Shown here one piece after another: positions 29,360 to 39,963 of a DNA stretch of 64,000 nucleotides. The notes under the pieces are model-generated. The model did not search any database. It had not been told where the DNA came from and worked only from the letters and a program-made list of their open reading frames with translations. The translations under genes and the position numbers were made by a program. Each line of letters begins with the position of its first letter. Positions within the stretch are counted from its first letter, which is position 1. Origin of the DNA: Paludibacter sp. (GTDB lineage: Bacteria > Bacteroidota > Bacteroidia > Bacteroidales > Paludibacteraceae); contig JARLGX010000005.1 in the NCBI GenBank assembly GCA_031292575.1, positions 62,001 through 126,000 of the forward strand. The letters run 5' to 3'.

Positions 29360-31051
29360 TTACATCAAACTTTTACGTCCGGCAAGGGTGTCGTGGTTGT
29401 TTTTTTGATTTTTCCAATCAACTTTCTTTTTGGTATCAATTCCGTTGATGTATTTCTCAATATTGGTATAACCGTCACCGTTGCAATCTTTCACAGCATC
29501 CGATGGGTCATTTGGATTCAGACCATTTGCAATTTCCCATGCATCGGGCATTCCATCTTTATCGGTATCAACATACGGTTCGCCTTTGTATTCGGGCAAT
29601 CCGCCAACCTGACGAATATCGGTAATAATTCCTTTTTTATATGAATCAACAGGAAGGCGCCGTTTAACATATTTAGGTACATACAACGGAGCATTTTCAA
29701 CGTAAATAGCTTTCCCTGTAATTACAGTTTTAATAATTCGAGAATCTACGGCATCGCGTTTAGGGAAATTAGCACCAACATTTTTCAATACAAATTTATA
29801 AGCCTCTTTCGCGCTCATAAGCGTAACATAAGGCATTACAAAGGGCTTATCTACTTTAATCTTGTTTACAAAATCAGCAAAATTAAGTCCCTCTGAGATT
29901 TGAACTCCACCATCCCAATTGTTTTTAGTAACTTTTTCATTCCCATCTATTATGTTTCCTGCTACATAAGCCTTACCAAATGTAATAGGTTTGCTTCTAT
30001 CCCGTCCTGATTCAGGTTTTAAAATTCTATATGATATCGGTTTATCAAGTGGAGTAATCGGACCCGGTTTGAAGTAATTGTCCATAATATTGAACAAGCT
30101 ATTACTATCTCCTCCATCAACTGAACGATTCCACCAGTTGAAGATAACGTTATTCACAAAATTAAAGCCGCCATCCATACCTACCGAACAGTTTCGGCTG
30201 ATATTGGAAGCATAGAGATTTCTTGTAAACATGCAGTTATGACCACCACAGGTAGAACCAAAGGCATGATTGTAAGTATCTAATCCTTCTGAAAAAATAG
30301 AATTTTGAATAGTAACATTTACGGTAGGGAGTTTCTCTCCTTTTCCATTGGCTCCACGATTGTAAACATGTCGATATATTGACATATTTTCGTCGAGACC
30401 CCAACTTGCAGAGCAGTGGTCAAGCATAATATTTCCGACAGGATTTCCTCCAACTGCATCGTCCCTGTCACCAACATCCTGCGCTCCTCGACGGAAACGC
30501 ATGTCGCGCATAATCACATCGTGTGTATCGATTAAAAATGAAGCGCCTGTAACACAAACTCCATCGCCGGGAGCTGTTTGTCCGGCAATAGTCAGGTAAG
30601 GTGCACGAACATGGATAGGAGTTTTGAGTCGGATAATTCCCGAAACATTAAAAACAATTATACGTGCTCCACCTGTTTCGCAAGCTTCACGAAAAGAGCC
30701 CGGACCTTCGTCGGCCAGTGATGTTACTGTTATCACTTTTCCTCCACGCCCTCCAGCAGTGTATTCACCACCTCCTTGTGCTCCGGGGAATGCAGGAATA
30801 TCAGATTTCAATAAATCTTCAGGTTTTGATGCCCATGGTCTGTACGGCCGACCGGCTTCTGCTTCTTCATTCACGATAGGCAAAGCTTTTTGCCATGCCA
30901 AGTCCGATTTTCGATCTATCTCAGCTTCCTGACGTGCTACTCTGGTCTTCACCGAATCAGGGATAATTGGATATTGAGCCATTAATGGCAAAAGGAAGAT
31001 ATTACACGCTAATATCGCCAAAACTTTTTTTCTTACTTGATTTCTTTTCAT
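29360..31051 (-). CDS. Pectate lyase (PL1-like) with C-terminal Ca-binding TSP3-like motif
   Basis: GAQGGGEYTAGGRGGKVITVTSLADEGPGSFREAC, NIMLDHCSASWGLDENMSIY, then DTDKDGMPDAWEIANGLNPNDPSDAVKDCNGDGYTNIEKYING. Confidence 0.88.
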   Translation of the reverse strand: MKRNQVRKKVLAILACNIFLLPLMAQYPIIPDSVKTRVARQEAEIDRKSDLAWQKALPIVNEEAEAGRPYRPWASKPEDLLKSDIPAFPGAQGGGEYTAGGRGGKVITVTSLADEGPGSFREACETGGARIIVFNVSGIIRLKTPIHVRAPYLTIAGQTAPGDGVCVTGASFLIDTHDVIMRDMRFRRGAQDVGDRDDAVGGNPVGNIMLDHCSASWGLDENMSIYRHVYNRGANGKGEKLPTVNVTIQNSIFSEGLDTYNHAFGSTCGGHNCMFTRNLYASNISRNCSVGMDGGFNFVNNVIFNWWNRSVDGGDSNSLFNIMDNYFKPGPITPLDKPISYRILKPESGRDRSKPITFGKAYVAGNIIDGNEKVTKNNWDGGVQISEGLNFADFVNKIKVDKPFVMPYVTLMSAKEAYKFVLKNVGANFPKRDAVDSRIIKTVITGKAIYVENAPLYVPKYVKRRLPVDSYKKGIITDIRQVGGLPEYKGEPYVDTDKDGMPDAWEIANGLNPNDPSDAVKDCNGDGYTNIEKYINGIDTKKKVDWKNQKNNHDTLAGRKSLM

Positions 31052-31111
31052 TTAACTGGATTGTATTGTTTATATTTAAAACGAACAAGAAATCTTTTTG
31101 TAATCGGAAAA

Positions 31112-34100
31112 TCAGTTTTTTCTGTATTTATTCATATATTCTGTGGGAGTTTGGTTATATTTTTTTCTGAAACATTTTCCGTAGTAACCGGCTTCTTTGA
31201 ATCCTACTGTAAAAGCAATTTCAGAAATAGTCATATCAGTATTTTTCAACAATTCTATTGATTTGTTCAACCTGATTTCTTTAACCAAATCTACCGGTGC
31301 TAACCCGGTCAAACTTTTCAGCTTTTTAAAAAATGCCGAACGGCTTAACCCCAGATTCTCAGCAATGGCATCAATATTATAATCACTATTGTGAAGATTT
31401 TCTTCAATTACCTGATGAATTTTCTCTAATAAATGAATATCCTTTTTTACCAAGTATGTTTCGTAATTATCATTATCACTTTTTTCATGTAATTCATCCT
31501 CTTGCTTCCATATTTTTTCACGGAAAACTTTGCGTTCGCTCAGCAATTGTTCAATGCGTGCAATCAGGTATTCTTTACTAAAAGGCTTAGTTATATAGGC
31601 ATTTGCACCCATACTTATGGCCTTGATTTTAGCTTCCTCGTCATTTTTAGCAGTCAGAATAATTACAGGTATATGACTAATCTGAAAATCTTTACGAACT
31701 TGTTCCAACATTTCCAGGCCACTCATTTCTGGCATCATTTGGTCGGTTACCACAATGTCAGGGTGATAATGAAGGATTTTCTTTAACCCTTCAACTCCAT
31801 TATTTGCCACATGAACATTGTATTTATCTTCAAGTTGTAGTTTCAGTAATTCACATAGGTCTTTATTATCTTCCACCACTAAAAGAGAGGGTAAATTGCT
31901 GTTTGCTTCTTCAGTTTTATCTTCCAATTCTTCATCGATTTGTTCATTTTCTGAATTATCTGAATTATTCTCAGAAACAGTGTCACCTACATAAAAATTA
32001 GCTTCAGATGGTTTATAATGATCTTTCCCCAACAAAAGCTCTATGGTAAATATCGACCCTACTTCCGGCTTCCCTTCGGCCGAAATGGTACCATGGTGCA
32101 AGGTCATTATTTCTTTTGAAAGCGCTAAACCAATCCCGGTTCCTGGATAATAAGCATTTTTTGAATTCTCACCTTGCGAGAAGCGTTCAAAGATTTCGGT
32201 AATTTTATTTTGTGGAATGCCTACACCTGTATCTTCAACTTTTATGTAGCATTTTGATTTATCTTCGGTTATACCCGTCGTAACAAATATATTTCCTCCC
32301 GGATTTGTAAATTTAAATGCATTTGAAAGTACATTTCTGATAACTATCTCCAGTTTATCTTTATCAGCCCACAGGAGAATATCCTGATTATCAAGTGCGA
32401 ATGTAAAACCAATTTCGTTTTCCTCTGACATCACGATAAACTCTTTGTGAAAAGATTCAACAAACTGGTTGAGGTCGAACTGAGAAACATGTAAAATCAT
32501 TTTTCCGTTCTGAATTTTTCTGAAATCGAGAATCTGATTGACTAATTGCAACATTTGGTTTGCGCTTTTTTCAATCAATGCAATGTATTGTTTGCCTTTA
32601 TCTGTAAGTTGTTGTTTTTGTTTTAGTTCCTGAATAGGCCCCATGATTAAAGTAAGAGGGGTTCTCAGTTCGTGAGAGATATTAGTAAAAAACTTAATTT
32701 TGAGTTCAGAAACCCGCTGTTCAATGTAAACCTCATTCCGCATTCGAATGTAGAACAAAACGCCTTTTACAGTTACATAAATCAAGAACAGGACAAAAAT
32801 TGAATAAATAATATATGCCCACCATGTAAGCCACCAAGGTGGTAATACAATGATTTCCAACGTTCTCTCAGACTTTAATGAAGCATTAGCCTCATCTACT
32901 GCCTGTACTCTGAAAAGATATTTGCCCGGGGGAATATTCGGATAGGATGCAATTCTGTTTTTATTGTTTAAATGCCATTCCTTTTCAAATCCTTCAAGAA
33001 TGTACTTGTAAGAAACCCTGTTTTGATTATAATAGTTTAATGCAGCAAATTCAATAGCAAAAGTTGATTGATTGTGCTTGAGCGTAATGGAATTAACGTA
33101 TTTGATGGATCCTTTTAGAATTGGGTCATTTTTAAAGCTCCGTAAATCTCTGTTTGAAACTAAAAAATCGACAATAAACGTTTTATAATCGCAATTATAC
33201 GTTTCAATTCTTTGAGGGTTAAATTCTAAAATTCCTTTACGGTTACCAAACCACAATTCGCCGGATAAAGTCTTTAGGGCACTGGATTCTTCCATTTGTA
33301 CATTGATAAATCCATCGTATTGGTCAAAATTGCGGAATGTTTCCCTGGTCTTATCAAACCGCGAAATAGCATTCTCGGTTGCAAGCCATAAAGTGTTTTG
33401 ATTGTCTTCTATAATTGATAAAATCACTTCACTTTTCAGCCCTTCCTTCAATCCATACGATTTAAAAACCGGAAGATTTGCTTTTTTATCATACCTCTCA
33501 AGCTTATTCAACCCCCCTCCAAAAACACTGACCCAAATTTGCGATGAGGCATCTTTAAATAGTACATAAATGTCATTATCAGATATGTCTGAGCCAACCA
33601 TTTCATTTCTATATATCTCAAAATCAATTTGGTTCGGATCTTTAAAATGACTATCGAAAGACATCAGCCCGTCACTGGTTCCAACCCAAATCCTTCCATC
33701 TTTATCTTCTGTCATATTTCTGACCTCCATATACAAGCCATACTTTGGATAAAGAGCAAAACAATTAAATTTATTTTTAAACGTAATCTGTCCGTTGGAA
33801 TCATTCAGCAGGTTCAACCCACCTCCAAATGACGCTACCCAAATGCGATTATTGCTGTCTTCGAAAGTATAATATATATCATTCCCACTTATTGATGAAT
33901 TGTTTTTTTCGTTATACACAAAGCGTGTAAAATTATATCCTAGTGGCGAATTGTTGTTGAGTTCTGCCCTTACAAGCCCACTCCCTTTGGTAGAAAACCA
34001 AAGAATACCCTTTCTGTCTTCCATAATATGGTAGACATTTCCTATTAAATAGTTTTTCTTTGAAAAAACACGTTTTATCTTCCCATTTCGATCAAGTTGA

Positions 34101-35512
34101 TATACCTCAGCCAATCGATTTGCTACCCAAATATCGCCATTACGAGATTGAAACATTGTTTTTACCGCATTATCGGCATTTAAAGGCTGGTTTGGCGAAG
34201 TAAGATGAAACAGGTTAAATTGTTGTTTCGGAAAACTTATGCTAAAAATACCGTTTCCGGTAGAAGTTAGCCAAAGAATGTTGTCTTTGTCCAATAAAAT
34301 ATCGAAAAAAACTGGTTTCTCACCGTTTTGAAACAACTCTTTTTGTTCGTTTAACAATGTAATGGTTAGAAGTGAGCGGTCAAAATGTGCAATATCTCCG
34401 GATGAAGTGAGGAAAAACATCCCTAACTCTTTTCCATCCTGAAATTTCAATTCCGTATTCACCTTTCCAGCAGGTAATTCGAATCGTTTAACTGATTTAT
34501 TAAAAGAGTCGTAATAAACTAACGTTGACTGATTTAGCTCAATCCACAGTTTATCGTAACTATCTACATAAGAACTTTTAACAACGTCTCTTCCCGAAAG
34601 AGGAATTACTTTAACAAAATCGGACGTTTGATCATTATATTCATAAATACCTTTGTTACTGATTGAAATAAAAAATGTTTTACCATTGGAGCTAACAATA
34701 TCTTGTATCGCACCAGCATCAGGCAACAATTTCTTTTTTGTAACACTTCCATCCTTATAATTTACTTTATAGATGTTACCATTGTTATCTCCAAGCCAAA
34801 GAAATTTACGATACAAAAATGCGCATGAAAACTCTTGTCCGGCTGCCGGATTAATTTTTTTGAGAACAAAATCAGATGGCTTTAACTTTAAAATCTTCCC
34901 TTTTTTGCAAGAGATTATTTTATAATCCATTCCAATCCAATTAATATAATTTTTATCCTCAATCAAAAGATTATTCATCAACTTGTGTCCCCGCTTCATT
35001 TGGGAGTCGTACAAAAGGGAGACTTCCATCTTTCCATTTCCTTCAGAAACTACCTGAAGTAAATCTTTATTTTTTGTAAGCAACAACAAATTACCCGATT
35101 CCGTCTTTTGTATCTTAATTATTTTGGGACTGACTGAATATTTCTTTTTTATTTCATTAAAAACATCATAATAATGTTCATTCCGTTTGTCGAACAGGTA
35201 TAATTTATGGTCGATAGTTTTAATCCACAGGTTTCCATCTTTAGCTTCGATAATTGTCTGAACTTTATTGGGCGGAATATCAGTATAATCGTCCCTATTG
35301 TTATATGTTTTGAATTTAACGCCGTCAAAACTCGAAAGTCCATACCATGTTCCAAACCACATAAATCCATCCTTATCTTTTATAACACAGTGAATAGTGT
35401 TATGAGGTAAGCCATCTTCGATGGAATAATTTCTCACTATCATGTTTTTATAACAAAAACCAGATTGAGAAACAAGGATTATGAAAAATAAAAGAACTAA
35501 GTACTTTTTCAT
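31112..35512 (-). CDS. Hybrid two-component system regulator (HTCS): periplasmic propeller/Y_Y_Y sensor, histidine kinase, receiver, AraC-type HTH
   Basis: IEDGLPHNTIHCVIKDKDGFMWFGTWYGLSSFDG sensor repeats; KFFTNISHELRTPLTLIMGP H-box; LLVVEDNKDLC...DIVVTDQMMPEMSG receiver; LGLSRSAFFKKLKSLTGLAPVDLVKEIRLNKS...IAFTVGFKEAGYYGKCFRKKYNQTP AraC HTH. Confidence 0.97.
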   Translation of the reverse strand: MKKYLVLLFFIILVSQSGFCYKNMIVRNYSIEDGLPHNTIHCVIKDKDGFMWFGTWYGLSSFDGVKFKTYNNRDDYTDIPPNKVQTIIEAKDGNLWIKTIDHKLYLFDKRNEHYYDVFNEIKKKYSVSPKIIKIQKTESGNLLLLTKNKDLLQVVSEGNGKMEVSLLYDSQMKRGHKLMNNLLIEDKNYINWIGMDYKIISCKKGKILKLKPSDFVLKKINPAAGQEFSCAFLYRKFLWLGDNNGNIYKVNYKDGSVTKKKLLPDAGAIQDIVSSNGKTFFISISNKGIYEYNDQTSDFVKVIPLSGRDVVKSSYVDSYDKLWIELNQSTLVYYDSFNKSVKRFELPAGKVNTELKFQDGKELGMFFLTSSGDIAHFDRSLLTITLLNEQKELFQNGEKPVFFDILLDKDNILWLTSTGNGIFSISFPKQQFNLFHLTSPNQPLNADNAVKTMFQSRNGDIWVANRLAEVYQLDRNGKIKRVFSKKNYLIGNVYHIMEDRKGILWFSTKGSGLVRAELNNNSPLGYNFTRFVYNEKNNSSISGNDIYYTFEDSNNRIWVASFGGGLNLLNDSNGQITFKNKFNCFALYPKYGLYMEVRNMTEDKDGRIWVGTSDGLMSFDSHFKDPNQIDFEIYRNEMVGSDISDNDIYVLFKDASSQIWVSVFGGGLNKLERYDKKANLPVFKSYGLKEGLKSEVILSIIEDNQNTLWLATENAISRFDKTRETFRNFDQYDGFINVQMEESSALKTLSGELWFGNRKGILEFNPQRIETYNCDYKTFIVDFLVSNRDLRSFKNDPILKGSIKYVNSITLKHNQSTFAIEFAALNYYNQNRVSYKYILEGFEKEWHLNNKNRIASYPNIPPGKYLFRVQAVDEANASLKSERTLEIIVLPPWWLTWWAYIIYSIFVLFLIYVTVKGVLFYIRMRNEVYIEQRVSELKIKFFTNISHELRTPLTLIMGPIQELKQKQQLTDKGKQYIALIEKSANQMLQLVNQILDFRKIQNGKMILHVSQFDLNQFVESFHKEFIVMSEENEIGFTFALDNQDILLWADKDKLEIVIRNVLSNAFKFTNPGGNIFVTTGITEDKSKCYIKVEDTGVGIPQNKITEIFERFSQGENSKNAYYPGTGIGLALSKEIMTLHHGTISAEGKPEVGSIFTIELLLGKDHYKPSEANFYVGDTVSENNSDNSENEQIDEELEDKTEEANSNLPSLLVVEDNKDLCELLKLQLEDKYNVHVANNGVEGLKKILHYHPDIVVTDQMMPEMSGLEMLEQVRKDFQISHIPVIILTAKNDEEAKIKAISMGANAYITKPFSKEYLIARIEQLLSERKVFREKIWKQEDELHEKSDNDNYETYLVKKDIHLLEKIHQVIEENLHNSDYNIDAIAENLGLSRSAFFKKLKSLTGLAPVDLVKEIRLNKSIELLKNTDMTISEIAFTVGFKEAGYYGKCFRKKYNQTPTEYMNKYRKN

Positions 35513-35661
35513 GAAATAAAAACGATAAAAATGGGTGTTTAACAGTAATTTGTCTGCAAAAATATAAAACTATCTTTATAAATGATCTGAATGCCAATAA
35601 ACTATAACAATATTATGCAATCGGTTGTTTTGCTCACACACGTTCAGTAAAAACACCTTGA

Positions 35662-37122
35662 TTAAAAGAACTTTTCCCACGGATTATTACTTCGGAATGG
35701 AACAGCCGGCAACCCTTCTTTGTTGATAAGATTTGATAAAGCAGCTTCATTCCATCCTAAGCGAACCGAAACCGGCTTTTGAACCTCCGGCGATGAAACA
35801 ATCACGTTATTTCCTTCAATCACAGCACTTGCTGGAATAAATTTACCATCTGATCCTGCAATAGAGAACCATGTAAGTGGTTTCCCATCACGACTTGTCA
35901 ATCCGCTTCCTGTATTTGTAAAAGTCACTTCAATCGTCTTACCCACAATTTTCATTTTCTGATAGGTTGGTCCCGAACAAACCACATTTTTCTGGCCGTA
36001 GGCTTTATTCAGCGCAACCAGGCTTAACCGGCGACCGACTTCCCATTTATATCCGGGATGTAGATCGACAATGCTATCCATCAAATCGGTGATAGTTACC
36101 ATCCCTGTATGAGGTAACTTCAGTGCCAAAGCTTGTGATTCCCAAAATTCAGGTTCGTTGAAAACCGTATGAGGACGAACATCTTTGGATGCCGAATAAT
36201 GAAAAGGAGCAATTTGTACGAAATAAAATGGTAACTCAGGGTTTCCCCAATCATTTCTCCAACTCTCAATCAGCGTTTTAAATTTATAAGCATAACGGAT
36301 ATTTTCGTTCAGAAAACAGTTCGATTCGCCCTGATACCATAGAAAACCTTTGAGCGCAAAAGGAATCAACGGCTGGATCATCGTACTGTAAAACTTGCCG
36401 GGATCACCTCCATCAGCCGAAAGTTTTTCCAGGACTTTCCCATTTTTCATTTTCGGTGCAACATCCATTTTAGATGCTTCAATCCAGGGTTCTATACGGC
36501 TTCCGGGTACAGCCGACGAAATCATACCTATCGGAACATGCAATTTCGCATACAATTCTTTGGCAAAATAATAGCCGACCGCCGAAAAATCAACCAGCGG
36601 ACGACCCATTGCTGCATCCCATCCTGCATGAGTGGAATCGGGCGACATATATTTACGTCGAACTAAGAAAATCCTGATATTGGTATTTTTCGCATTATTC
36701 AAATCATCTTCTGGCGGCTTATATCCCTTTACTGCCGACTTGAAATTACTATATTTCCGCATGGCATATTCCATATTCGATTGGCCGGAGCAAAGCCATA
36801 CTTCACCCACCAAAATATTTTTCAACACAATGGTGTTTGTTCCCTTAATCGTCATTTCGCGAGGGACATCCGATGCTTCCATAGGATTGAGCTTCACCAT
36901 CCAGTTGCCGGAATCATTGGCAACAGTGGTTTTAATTTGTCCTTCGAAAGTAACAGTAATCTTTTCGCCTTTATCGGCTGTTCCCCAAATTGGAACTGAC
37001 TTAAGACGTTGCAGCACCATATTATGCCCAATGATTTTAGGCAAAACTACTTCTCCAAAAAGATTGGAAGTGAACGTAATTAAAATACTAACTGAGAGTA
37101 TTGAGAGTTTTTTGAAATTCAT
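35662..37122 (-). CDS. Sialate O-acetylesterase-like (SASA) carbohydrate esterase
   Basis: LPKIIGHNMVLQRLKSVPIWGTADKGEKITVTF, VGEVWLCSGQSNMEYAM, GFLWYQGESNC. Confidence 0.9.
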   Translation of the reverse strand: MNFKKLSILSVSILITFTSNLFGEVVLPKIIGHNMVLQRLKSVPIWGTADKGEKITVTFEGQIKTTVANDSGNWMVKLNPMEASDVPREMTIKGTNTIVLKNILVGEVWLCSGQSNMEYAMRKYSNFKSAVKGYKPPEDDLNNAKNTNIRIFLVRRKYMSPDSTHAGWDAAMGRPLVDFSAVGYYFAKELYAKLHVPIGMISSAVPGSRIEPWIEASKMDVAPKMKNGKVLEKLSADGGDPGKFYSTMIQPLIPFALKGFLWYQGESNCFLNENIRYAYKFKTLIESWRNDWGNPELPFYFVQIAPFHYSASKDVRPHTVFNEPEFWESQALALKLPHTGMVTITDLMDSIVDLHPGYKWEVGRRLSLVALNKAYGQKNVVCSGPTYQKMKIVGKTIEVTFTNTGSGLTSRDGKPLTWFSIAGSDGKFIPASAVIEGNNVIVSSPEVQKPVSVRLGWNEAALSNLINKEGLPAVPFRSNNPWEKFF

Positions 37123-37140
37123 TTTTTATAGAGATATAAA

Positions 37141-39735
37141 TTATTTTGTATGTTTTTCGCCGAAATCAGTTTGTTGCTTTTCCACTTCATCCAACAGCTT
37201 TTGTCTTTGTTCATCAGTAAGTTTCACTTTTATGGAAGTAGAATCTTCAATTTGTTTAACTAAAGTCTGATGTTGTTTTATGAAATTAAAGGGCAAATCG
37301 GTTGGAACACTCTCAAATTCAATTTCGGCTGAAGTTGGTGCTTGCGTCCCTTCAAATTGCACCCGCGCTTTTACTTTAATTTTACCGGCTTTGTTAGTCG
37401 AGCGGATTAGCACCGGAGCCGAGCCCCATTCCACGGCACGAGGATTGGCATTAATGGTTTGGTCACCAATAATTTCGCCTTCACCCTCCACCGTGAACAC
37501 GATATTGTCTTTTGCCAACCGCCGCACATTGCCATTATCATCGGTAATTTCAGCCACCACAACGATAAAATCGGAACCATCGGCCACAAGCGGTTTCCCC
37601 AGACTGTCGATGTACAACCGGATTTTAGTTGACCTGCGCGAAGGCATTTTCTTTTCACTGCAAACAACTTTTCCGTTGATAATTCCTTCGGCCAGAAAGC
37701 TCACTTTTTGCCAGTCTTTAAGCCTGTAAGAATAATCGCGTGCCTCCCAAAAATCATAGACATTTTCGAAAGTAACAGGTGCATAAGGTATATGCCCTTT
37801 GGCATGAACCACGGGTTTTGTCCACGATTTTCCTTCGTAAGCAGTGAGCCGCACCGAATCGCAATTGCTGAAAACGGTTACATTCGCATCCGAAAACGGC
37901 GTCATTTCATTAACCACATAAACCATCGGACCGGTTTCCACGTTTGGAACTTTTAATGCCGGATTCACCTGACTTTTGAACATGTAATAAGCGTATTTCG
38001 GCTGACGGAACGCATCGAAAATGCCACCCCAGTACGGATCGGGATGATAACCACGCTGGTGATCGAACGGATGCCATTGCGCACCGCCAACAAATTGTCC
38101 GGTGGTGTGGAACATCGCGTCGTACGATTGTGCCAGCGACAAAGCCTGTACCAACATGGGGCGTTCGCCCCAACTGCGGCTGGCGCGATTGTTAGCATTG
38201 TGTGCATACCAATCGTCCACGTTTTCACCAAATTCACGTGTAAAAATGGATTGTTTCGCCTTACCCTCGTCTGTTGGCCAGCCGTAAACCACATCGTAAT
38301 TATCCGCCACACCTTCCGAATGTAAATCGGCAGCTGCACCCGGTGCTCCCGGATACGGAAATTCGTCTTTCGTAATTTTCAGGGAATTAAGCGAGAATTC
38401 TTTCGGGAAACGGGTTTCGTTTAGAATTGGTTCCCATAAAAGAACAGAAGGGTGATTGCGGTCGCGGCGAATAATATCTTTGGTATTTTGATACACACGT
38501 TGTTCAAATTCAGGGTCTTTATTCCAAAATTGCCAACCGGGAGTAGCCACAATAATAAACATTCCAAGTTCATCACAAGCATCCATGAAAGCCGGATCAT
38601 GTGGATAATGAGCTGTGCGGATAATAACGCAACCTGCATCACGAAGTCGTTTCACATCGCGCCATTGCTGCGAATTAGGTACGGCATTGCCCACGTATGC
38701 AAAATCCTGATGGTGATTTCCACCAATTAATTGTCCGTAAGGTTTACCGTTAAGATAAAATCCATCCTTGCCACGAAACTCAGCTTTACGGATTCCCACA
38801 CGAACGATTCCACCGTCAATGGCTGTTTTTCCTTCCTTTACCAATAAATTCACACGATACAAATCAGGCGTTTCAGGCGACCAAAGTTTTGGATGAACAA
38901 TGGTTGTTTGCTGTTTCACCGTTTTCGATTCATTTGGTTTTAAGAATATTCTACTGTTTATTTTCCTTACAATATTCCCCTTGGGATCAACAAGTGAAGT
39001 TTCCAACGTAACGGTCTTTGCTTTTGACCCGTTGTTTTTCAATTCCGTATTGACAAAAACATCAGCACTTTTTGCACTTATATTATCGTAATGCACAAAC
39101 ACTCCTCCACCAGCCGTTTCACCTGCTTCGATGGCATCGGTTATGGCTATTTTATTTTTACAAATCATCCACACATCGCGGTAAATGCCTCCATGATAAG
39201 CAAAGTCGAGCGTATATTGCGGTTTGCCGGGCGGATAACTTTTATCATCGCTGTTATCGGCCATAACTGCCAATTGGCATGTATCTCCTGCTTGCGCTCC
39301 GTTGGCTGTTAAGTTTATTGTTATCGGTAAGTACCCTCCAAAATGCTCTTTCACTAATTTTCCATTCAAATAGATTTTTTGCTTACCCATGATGGCTTCA
39401 AAATGGATGAAAACATCTTTTCCCTTGGCATCGGTAGGCACCACAAAGCGTTTCCGATACCAGGCTATACCCTGATAATTACGACAACCACTGGCTTCAG
39501 CCGGCATCAGTTCTACGGAATGAGGCGTTGCCACCACTTCCCATGCCGAGTCATCGAATTTCGTTTTATTGGCATCTTTTACATCACCCCTGTAAAATCT
39601 CCATCCGAGATTAAAGTTATACACTTGTCGTCCACTGCCTGCCAACTGATAAAATCCGGCAACAGAAGTTTCGGAAGCAAATGAAATCATGCAAAATTGC
39701 AGAAATGTAAGAATAAGAATGTGTTTTAGTTTCAT
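37141..39735 (-). CDS. Glycoside hydrolase family 2 protein (beta-galactosidase-like)
   Basis: FNLGWRFYRGD...WYRKRFVVP; HPSVLLWEPILNE acid/base region; IFTREFGE nucleophile region. Confidence 0.88.
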   Translation of the reverse strand: MKLKHILILTFLQFCMISFASETSVAGFYQLAGSGRQVYNFNLGWRFYRGDVKDANKTKFDDSAWEVVATPHSVELMPAEASGCRNYQGIAWYRKRFVVPTDAKGKDVFIHFEAIMGKQKIYLNGKLVKEHFGGYLPITINLTANGAQAGDTCQLAVMADNSDDKSYPPGKPQYTLDFAYHGGIYRDVWMICKNKIAITDAIEAGETAGGGVFVHYDNISAKSADVFVNTELKNNGSKAKTVTLETSLVDPKGNIVRKINSRIFLKPNESKTVKQQTTIVHPKLWSPETPDLYRVNLLVKEGKTAIDGGIVRVGIRKAEFRGKDGFYLNGKPYGQLIGGNHHQDFAYVGNAVPNSQQWRDVKRLRDAGCVIIRTAHYPHDPAFMDACDELGMFIIVATPGWQFWNKDPEFEQRVYQNTKDIIRRDRNHPSVLLWEPILNETRFPKEFSLNSLKITKDEFPYPGAPGAAADLHSEGVADNYDVVYGWPTDEGKAKQSIFTREFGENVDDWYAHNANNRASRSWGERPMLVQALSLAQSYDAMFHTTGQFVGGAQWHPFDHQRGYHPDPYWGGIFDAFRQPKYAYYMFKSQVNPALKVPNVETGPMVYVVNEMTPFSDANVTVFSNCDSVRLTAYEGKSWTKPVVHAKGHIPYAPVTFENVYDFWEARDYSYRLKDWQKVSFLAEGIINGKVVCSEKKMPSRRSTKIRLYIDSLGKPLVADGSDFIVVVAEITDDNGNVRRLAKDNIVFTVEGEGEIIGDQTINANPRAVEWGSAPVLIRSTNKAGKIKVKARVQFEGTQAPTSAEIEFESVPTDLPFNFIKQHQTLVKQIEDSTSIKVKLTDEQRQKLLDEVEKQQTDFGEKHTK

Positions 39736-39811
39736 GAAATATTGTTCTGTTATTTATACTATTCACTCTTTAAGAAGTATCGTTTGCTCGATGAGAACAA
39801 AGTTTTACTCA

Positions 39812-39856
39812 TTCGGAGTCAACTTTTGCTCTTTATTAGCAAAATTTTGCTCCGAA
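39812..39856. repeat. REP-like imperfect hairpin upstream of GH2 gene
   Basis: ttcggagtcaacttttgct-ctttatt-agcaaaattttgctccgaa, 16 of 19 positions paired; part of a locally repeated caaa(g/a)tttt(a/g)ctc...cg(g/a)ag pattern from about 39795. Confidence 0.55.
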
Positions 39857-39963
39857 GGAGGCGATAACTCCCATTTTTTTCTTTTTGAATATGTCCAGAG
39901 CATCAAAATAAAATTGACGTTTACCAGAGACGAAATGTAACTGTAACGCCCAATGAGTTTATA

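Noticed and set aside
37910-38339. Overlapping 87-aa and 124-aa minus-strand ORFs in alternative frames of the GH2 gene
   Set aside because: Alternative-frame artefacts within an intact GH2 CDS.
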